NCBI GenBank assembly: GCA_021785155.1
Contig: JAJYGE010000269.1
Location: 1 to 9,452 of the forward strand
From: Planctomycetota bacterium
Lineage (GTDB): Bacteria > Planctomycetota > Phycisphaerae > WQYP01
Direction: 5' to 3'
Length of the DNA: 9,452 nt
Of the stretch, positions 6,801-9,452 are shown one piece after another. Every line of letters begins with the position of its first letter. Positions within the stretch are counted from its first letter, which is position 1. Position numbers and translations under genes: made by a program. The notes beneath the pieces were generated by a model. That model was not told the origin of the DNA and searched no databases. It saw only the letters and a program-made list of their open reading frames with translations.

Positions 6801-7781
6801 TGCGGCGGCAGCGGCCTTGGCCTGCTGCGCCTGCCGCTCTTCGGCCAGTTTTTTCGCCGCTGCTTCCTGAGCCATCAACTTCTGTTGCGCCTCTTTCTGT
6901 TGCTCCGCAAGTTTTGCGGCTGCCGCGGCTTCGGCGAGTTGCCGTTGATGCTGCTGGGCAGCGAGTTTTTCCGCTGCCGCTTCTTTGGCGGCTTGCTGAT
7001 CTTTCATCGTTTGCGCAGCCTGAGTGGCTGCGGCTCTTTGGGCTTCTTGAGCCTGTTGCTGAGCCAGCAAGTTCTTCTCGGCGGCGGCTTTCTGCTCCGA
7101 TGAGGTTTGCATGGAAGCGACCTTGGCCTGTCGGGCTGCTTCAAGTTCACGTACTTGCTGAACGCGCTTTTGAGCGATCAGGTACTGATAATGCGAAACC
7201 AGATCGGCCTGATCGCCAATATCAACCCCCGAAACCTGAATCTTATTAAGATCCGTTTCCGCTTGGTCAAAGTTGCCGGCCTGATAAGCGTGAGCCGCAT
7301 CCTGCAGCAGCGACTTCATCTGCGGAACCAATTGTTGTTGCTTGGCTTGCGTTAGCGCCAAGTTGTCTGCTGCTTCACTTTTGAGCTGCGGCGAAACATC
7401 AGGACTTTTGATGAGATATTGAAAGAGTTTGGCCGCATGAGCGTAGTGCCCATCTTGCAGTGAAGCGGTGGCATTGTGGTATACCGTCAAATCCGTTGAC
7501 ATGCCGGCAATACCTGCGTCCGCCTTTTGCAGCAGCGATGCCAATCGTGTCTGATCCCCAGCGCTAAGCTTGGATGGGTCTATGGACAGCAACACCTGCT
7601 TGGCGGTCTGATACTCATGCTGGCTGATGAGTTGCGTTCCGCGATCCAGAAGCGTCGATGACGACGACGACTGGGCTTCCGCGTGGGCAATGGCAAAGGG
7701 AAGCAATGGAAGGCTTGCGCCCGCCAGTAAAGCTCCCGCGACACCAACAGCAAGAATTTTTGAGCGCTTCTGGGTATTCAA
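3822..7781 (-). CDS. Outer-membrane secretin with TPR repeats and a long TolA-like helical region (1319 aa)
   Basis: This is a GspD/PilQ-type secretin, the outer-membrane pore of a type IV pilus or type II secretion-like machine. Order of parts: signal peptide 1-35 (cleavage after AHA), three TPR-like helix pairs 40-200, an Ala/Gln/Lys/Glu-rich helix 205-420, a Pro/Thr/Ala linker 421-497, more TPRs 505-550, 580-610 and 670-712, and an N0/STN-like domain about 785-880 (PISLTLRGVPFEKVLSLVLQ). A Gly/Ser linker (911-947), an N1-like domain to about 1012 and the secretin pore 1013-1309 follow. The pore is shown by VEISIDARFLYV, NTLLEAPRITLFNGQRA, TTVSVPDGGTLLLGGE, VPILSQIPIINRLF and LLILVRPRII. 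The start is TTG with AGGAG 8 bases upstream; the next Met is residue 94, past the signal peptide. Secretins are usually 400-800 residues, so the N-terminal half is an addition. Akkermansia's Amuc_1098 pilus secretin is the nearest layout I know. The gene is intact and ends at a strong terminator. Confidence 0.93.
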   Translation of the reverse strand: MNTQKRSKILAVGVAGALLAGASLPLLPFAIAHAEAQSSSSSTLLDRGTQLISQHEYQTAKQVLLSIDPSKLSAGDQTRLASLLQKADAGIAGMSTDLTVYHNATASLQDGHYAHAAKLFQYLIKSPDVSPQLKSEAADNLALTQAKQQQLVPQMKSLLQDAAHAYQAGNFDQAETDLNKIQVSGVDIGDQADLVSHYQYLIAQKRVQQVRELEAARQAKVASMQTSSEQKAAAEKNLLAQQQAQEAQRAAATQAAQTMKDQQAAKEAAAEKLAAQQHQRQLAEAAAAAKLAEQQKEAQQKLMAQEAAAKKLAEERQAQQAKAAAAAQMAEQQKLAAEKAAASRKLAEEKMQAQQAAAEQAAAAKLAQQQHLAQQRLLAQQQTQEQQAEQARQAAAALAAQQAAAMQAQAAATQKAAMEAQQPKPVATPVAAPAQASPTPAPTPVVAQVATHAPTPAPAPKPTPAPVMVMSPATAPAKAAPATRQAAPVTAVAKPSLAEIERERAAALVVRADSDLRNADYQQAVALYNDALALDPKNEAAAMGLRNAQKLALGQSPGLLSQQIYDQAIQAQRAHVLFDNDLELSNKAMEAGKYPQAVDHANDGLATIEAARGILTAGDYKEMKARADQQLAIIERQQAQAQSIAQAKRAQEVTQSQMEIEHQLAVRRQEQINQLMGQAREYFKQMQYQQALDTLNQVIAIDPQNNTALFMQEMVSDQIQYNAWNKYHHLRSESEQAQEVKGQEYMIPYPNLEIYPQDWPELSRMREAEQHSSQSPADKEARLSLARNVSKIVVNQQPFSNVVHLLRQQTGANIVVNWNALNNAGVQRNTPISLTLRGVPFEKVLSLVLQQAQGTGGTQLGYSISGGVLTISTNDQLAQQKTTRVFDIQDLLVQAPNFTAPAFNLQNQSNSSGVQISSGSSGGGGGAGSSNLFSGAGGSGAGGQAQAGKTRAEMVKEITQLIENTVARNSWIDNGGTVGSVREINGQLVITQTPNNLQKVSGLLKQLRETRSVEISIDARFLYVTTGFLNDFGFSWSLGFGNMFGSDVGQVGGVGTNTPSISGPVSITNGTSTYTASPPATGVPNSISSTYSNPSLSLSGGILSNYQLSLLLNATQINKRNTLLEAPRITLFNGQRATMIVEDVQNYVQSFTQTAGTGGLVGGVGGVATNLDVLPLTTGLSLSVQATVSSDDRYVIMTIQPQLSQLLSLQTFNINGQNTATASASTALPGFVQLPDTQITEVSTTVSVPDGGTLLLGGERLAGETTIEAGVPILSQIPIINRLFTNSSTAKDNTVLLILVRPRIIIQKEFEKKQFGRNY
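6291..7169 (-). repeat. Low-complexity coding segment: Ala/Gln/Lys/Glu helix and Pro/Thr/Ala linker
   Basis: This segment encodes residues 205-497 of the secretin. Residues 205-420 are irregular repeats of motifs such as KLAEQQK, AAAKKLAEE and LAQQQ, with no Pro or Gly, the composition of the TolA central helix and of long coiled coils. Residues 421-497 are PTPAPTP- and PAPKPTPAP-type repeats, as in TonB-like extended linkers. The repetitive sequence also opens long antisense frames that are not genes. Confidence 0.8.
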
Positions 7782-7789
7782 GGCTACTA

Positions 7790-7794
7790 CTCCT
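7790..7794 (-). promoter_or_regulatory. Shine-Dalgarno AGGAG before the secretin's TTG start
   Basis: The minus strand reads AGGAG, eight bases, then TTG at 7781-7779. No ATG in this frame lies before residue 94, and starting there would remove the signal peptide. The motif therefore fixes the start. Confidence 0.75.
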
Positions 7795-8061
7795 ACATCC
7801 GGACATTAACTGTGGAATCGGCTTGTTAACATGCGCCGATCCCGATCAGACTTCAAACCAAATAGCGTTCGGCACCAACCGTCCGCCAACCTCTTGACCT
7901 CATAAAAAACATCTACATGTCTTCTATACCCTTGTTTTGCCAAGGTGCTTCGTTCGACAACCCGCCGATAAACCCCTGTATCCTAAAACCGATTTTGTCC
8001 GCTTGCAACCACAATCCCATTTTTATCTGCCGTTTTTTTTCTTCCGGCGACATTTTCTAAG

Positions 8062-9452
8062 TTACGGATTGGGATTTTGCCCGGCTGCCGGCGGCGGCGG
8101 CGCTCCAATTTCATTACTCAAATCATTGAGTTTTTGCAATTGCGGGTCTGTCGAATCCCACTGAGAATTCCGAAGAACCAATTTATCAGCCGGTCCATCA
8201 AGAATCACATTAACACTTTGGTTCGATGGTTGCTTGACGGCGTCCACCAGAACATAGCCGGTGCTGAAGTTTACAATTTTCGGAGCCAAGGTTCCATTGC
8301 TGGTAATGACGGAAATGGATTCTTTGTTACCAATCGGCTCACCTAAGCGGACGGTCTGACTGCCGTCAAGCCATTGGCCGCGCACCCATTTAAATAACTG
8401 GAAGTTAACCGAACCGCGCGAAACCTGCGCACTGGATATAAAGAAATATAGATCACTGTTCACGCGGAGCGATGGACTTGGCAAGCTCCACGGAGATTTC
8501 AACCATTGCTCATGACGCAATGCCGGCTTATCGAGGCGGTTGGGAAAGTTAAATACCGGATTGAACATTACCACCCGAATTTCATAACGATAGGTATCAC
8601 CGGGAGTAACATGCGTATCGTAGAAGCGCACCGGGACTTCGGTCATATCCGTGAGGCTGGCGGGGCCTGCCGGCACATTGGAATTTGTGCCATTAACCCC
8701 CGGCGGCGTAAATCCACCAGGAAATCCGCCGGGAAATCCGTTCGGAATACCGGAGGAATTTCCATTGGTTGGAACTGTCTGGCCCGGCAACACCAGTGGC
8801 GGCAACTGAACCTGTTGCGACTGCTGAGCCTGCACCTGAAATGGAGACAGCGCAGGTGTTGCAGGCTGTTGCTGTTGATGCACCTGTGGCTGCGGCGGAG
8901 TCGGAATCCCCCCCGGAGGACCAAATCCACCCGGAGGACCGAATCCACCTGGGAGACCAAAGCCTCCCGGAGGGCCGATATTGTTCGGCTGCATCGAAGG
9001 ATGCGGGCGCTGGGAATTGGGTGTCGGGGCGATTGCACGACGCTGAACTTGCTGCGTGGCATAAAACGCAGGATCTAAAATCTCGGAAACAATTCCGTCC
9101 AACTGACCGAGCAACGTGGAACGCTGGCTATAACTCATAGCGCGAAAATCCAGCGTTGGCAATGGATCCAGATACAACCCTTTAATATTTTTCCACGCGG
9201 ACCACCGCCCATTGGCCAAAAGCCGCTGCCGACGGACCTCAACGCGGTAAAAAGCGGTAATGTGATAAGGCAACGGTAACGCGGCCTGATCGGCCGTGAG
9301 TTTTTTACCTTTGGCCGACAGGCTGGCCAACCATTTATCCATGGGAAAATTGGTTTTAAGTGTTACCCAAAACATTCCCTTGGTTGGCAAATTGCTGGCA
9401 CCATTGGCATTATTAAATGAAGTCATGTAATTTGATGGATTGGCATTGGGCA
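8062..9452 (-). CDS. Secretin-partner candidate: FN3-like, Pro/Gly-linker protein (5' end beyond window)
   Basis: I have no family name for this protein. The frame is open to the right edge: eight in-frame codons (PNANPSNY) precede the first Met at 9424-9426, and no Shine-Dalgarno is there, so the true start is probably outside. Counting from that Met, residues 15-125 form a folded, beta-containing part with FYRVEVRRQRLLANGRWSAW, FN3-like in feel. Residues 130-255 are a Pro/Gly/Gln linker with PGGFGP repeats. Residues 262-300 (VPVRFYDTHVTPGDTYRYEI) look like the end of an FN3-type strand set. Residues 325-425 are beta-rich (LYFFISSAQVSRGSVNFQLF, GYVLVDAV, ADKLVLRN), with a Pro-rich tail. The gene precedes the secretin gene by 280 bases on the same strand. 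I infer a periplasmic or envelope partner in a pilus or type II secretion-like complex, in the place where PilP/PilO-type proteins occur in other bacteria. Similar C-terminal regions seem familiar from planctomycete pilus loci. Confidence 0.8.
   Translation of the reverse strand, partial: PNANPSNYMTSFNNANGASNLPTKGMFWVTLKTNFPMDKWLASLSAKGKKLTADQAALPLPYHITAFYRVEVRRQRLLANGRWSAWKNIKGLYLDPLPTLDFRAMSYSQRSTLLGQLDGIVSEILDPAFYATQQVQRRAIAPTPNSQRPHPSMQPNNIGPPGGFGLPGGFGPPGGFGPPGGIPTPPQPQVHQQQQPATPALSPFQVQAQQSQQVQLPPLVLPGQTVPTNGNSSGIPNGFPGGFPGGFTPPGVNGTNSNVPAGPASLTDMTEVPVRFYDTHVTPGDTYRYEIRVVMFNPVFNFPNRLDKPALRHEQWLKSPWSLPSPSLRVNSDLYFFISSAQVSRGSVNFQLFKWVRGQWLDGSQTVRLGEPIGNKESISVITSNGTLAPKIVNFSTGYVLVDAVKQPSNQSVNVILDGPADKLVLRNSQWDSTDPQLQKLNDLSNEIGAPPPPAAGQNPNP
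8908..8979 (-). repeat. 18-base tandem repeats encoding PGGFGP units
   Basis: About four degenerate 18-base units encode GPPGGF, GLPGGF, GPPGGF and GPPGGI. A shorter relative nearby (about 8710-8755) encodes GFPGGFPGGFTPPG. They form part of a flexible linker and probably expand or contract by slippage. Glycine recurs every third residue only in short stretches, so this is not a real collagen helix. Confidence 0.7.

Noticed and set aside
6581..7249. Plus-strand 222-codon ORF opposite the secretin
   Set aside because: It lies antisense to the repetitive Ala/Gln/Lys coding segment, whose biased codons remove stops on the other strand. The product is low-complexity Pro/Ala/Arg with no domain.
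7930..7945. CCTTG/CAAGG hairpin upstream of the secretin gene
   Set aside because: It has only five pairs and no T-run on either side, so it is not distinguishable from chance.
8032..8041. T-run after the secretin-partner gene as a terminator
   Set aside because: The T-run is on the plus strand. On the transcribed minus strand it reads as A, so it cannot terminate that gene.
8506..9078. Plus-strand 190-codon ORF
   Set aside because: It is antisense to the Pro/Gly/Gln linker of the secretin-partner gene, Arg-rich with no motif.

Overview
The window most likely comes from a member of the PVC superphylum, and within it from a planctomycete, perhaps a Phycisphaerae-like lineage. The best marker is the gene at 3365-3646. 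Its product starts MSLDRSLKGKS and continues RHRNVLKRAERI, which matches a small basic protein family that I know only from Planctomycetes, Verrucomicrobia and Chlamydiae. The TPR-plus-secretin architecture at 3822-7781 fits the same group, because Akkermansia has a comparable pilus-type locus. Base composition is moderate in GC. Two genes start with TTG behind strong Shine-Dalgarno sequences. No tRNA, rRNA, CRISPR array, transposase or phage gene was seen.

Left part (1-2560). The 5' third of carB (carbamoyl-phosphate synthase large subunit) runs off the left edge on the minus strand. Upstream of it on the same strand is a 157-residue protein of unknown function (1058-1531), close enough to share a transcript. 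Diverging from that gene, on the plus strand, is a 118-residue beta-rich hypothetical protein (1749-2105). Then come about 455 bases without a confident gene (2106-2560). They hold a possible CxxC/CxxC mini-protein whose GTG overlaps the previous stop, short TTATC direct repeats at ten-base spacing, and two RNA-type hairpins. A 32-codon ORF begins inside the first hairpin, with its AAGGAG in the loop and its AUG in the stem.

Middle part (2561-3821). A single-HKD phospholipase-D-family nuclease with an N-terminal membrane anchor (2561-3220) follows the PVC small basic protein (3365-3646), both on the minus strand. The small basic protein has a lysine/alanine/proline tail like those of histone-H1-type proteins. 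A strong rho-independent terminator (3754-3784) separates these genes from the locus to their right.

Right part (3822-9452). Two large minus-strand genes appear to form the distal end of a pilus or type II secretion-like operon. The 1319-residue protein is an outer-membrane secretin. It carries an unusually long N-terminal periplasmic region: a signal peptide, TPR-like helices, about 215 residues of TolA-like Ala/Gln/Lys/Glu helix, a Pro/Thr/Ala linker, more TPRs, and then the secretin N domains and pore. Upstream of it is a protein of at least 462 residues, open at the right edge. It has two beta-rich, FN3-like portions joined by a long Pro/Gly/Gln linker with PGGFGP repeats. I infer that this protein is a periplasmic or inner-membrane partner of the secretin and that pilM/pilN/pilO-like genes lie just beyond the right edge. 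This secretin system is the most interesting part of the window.
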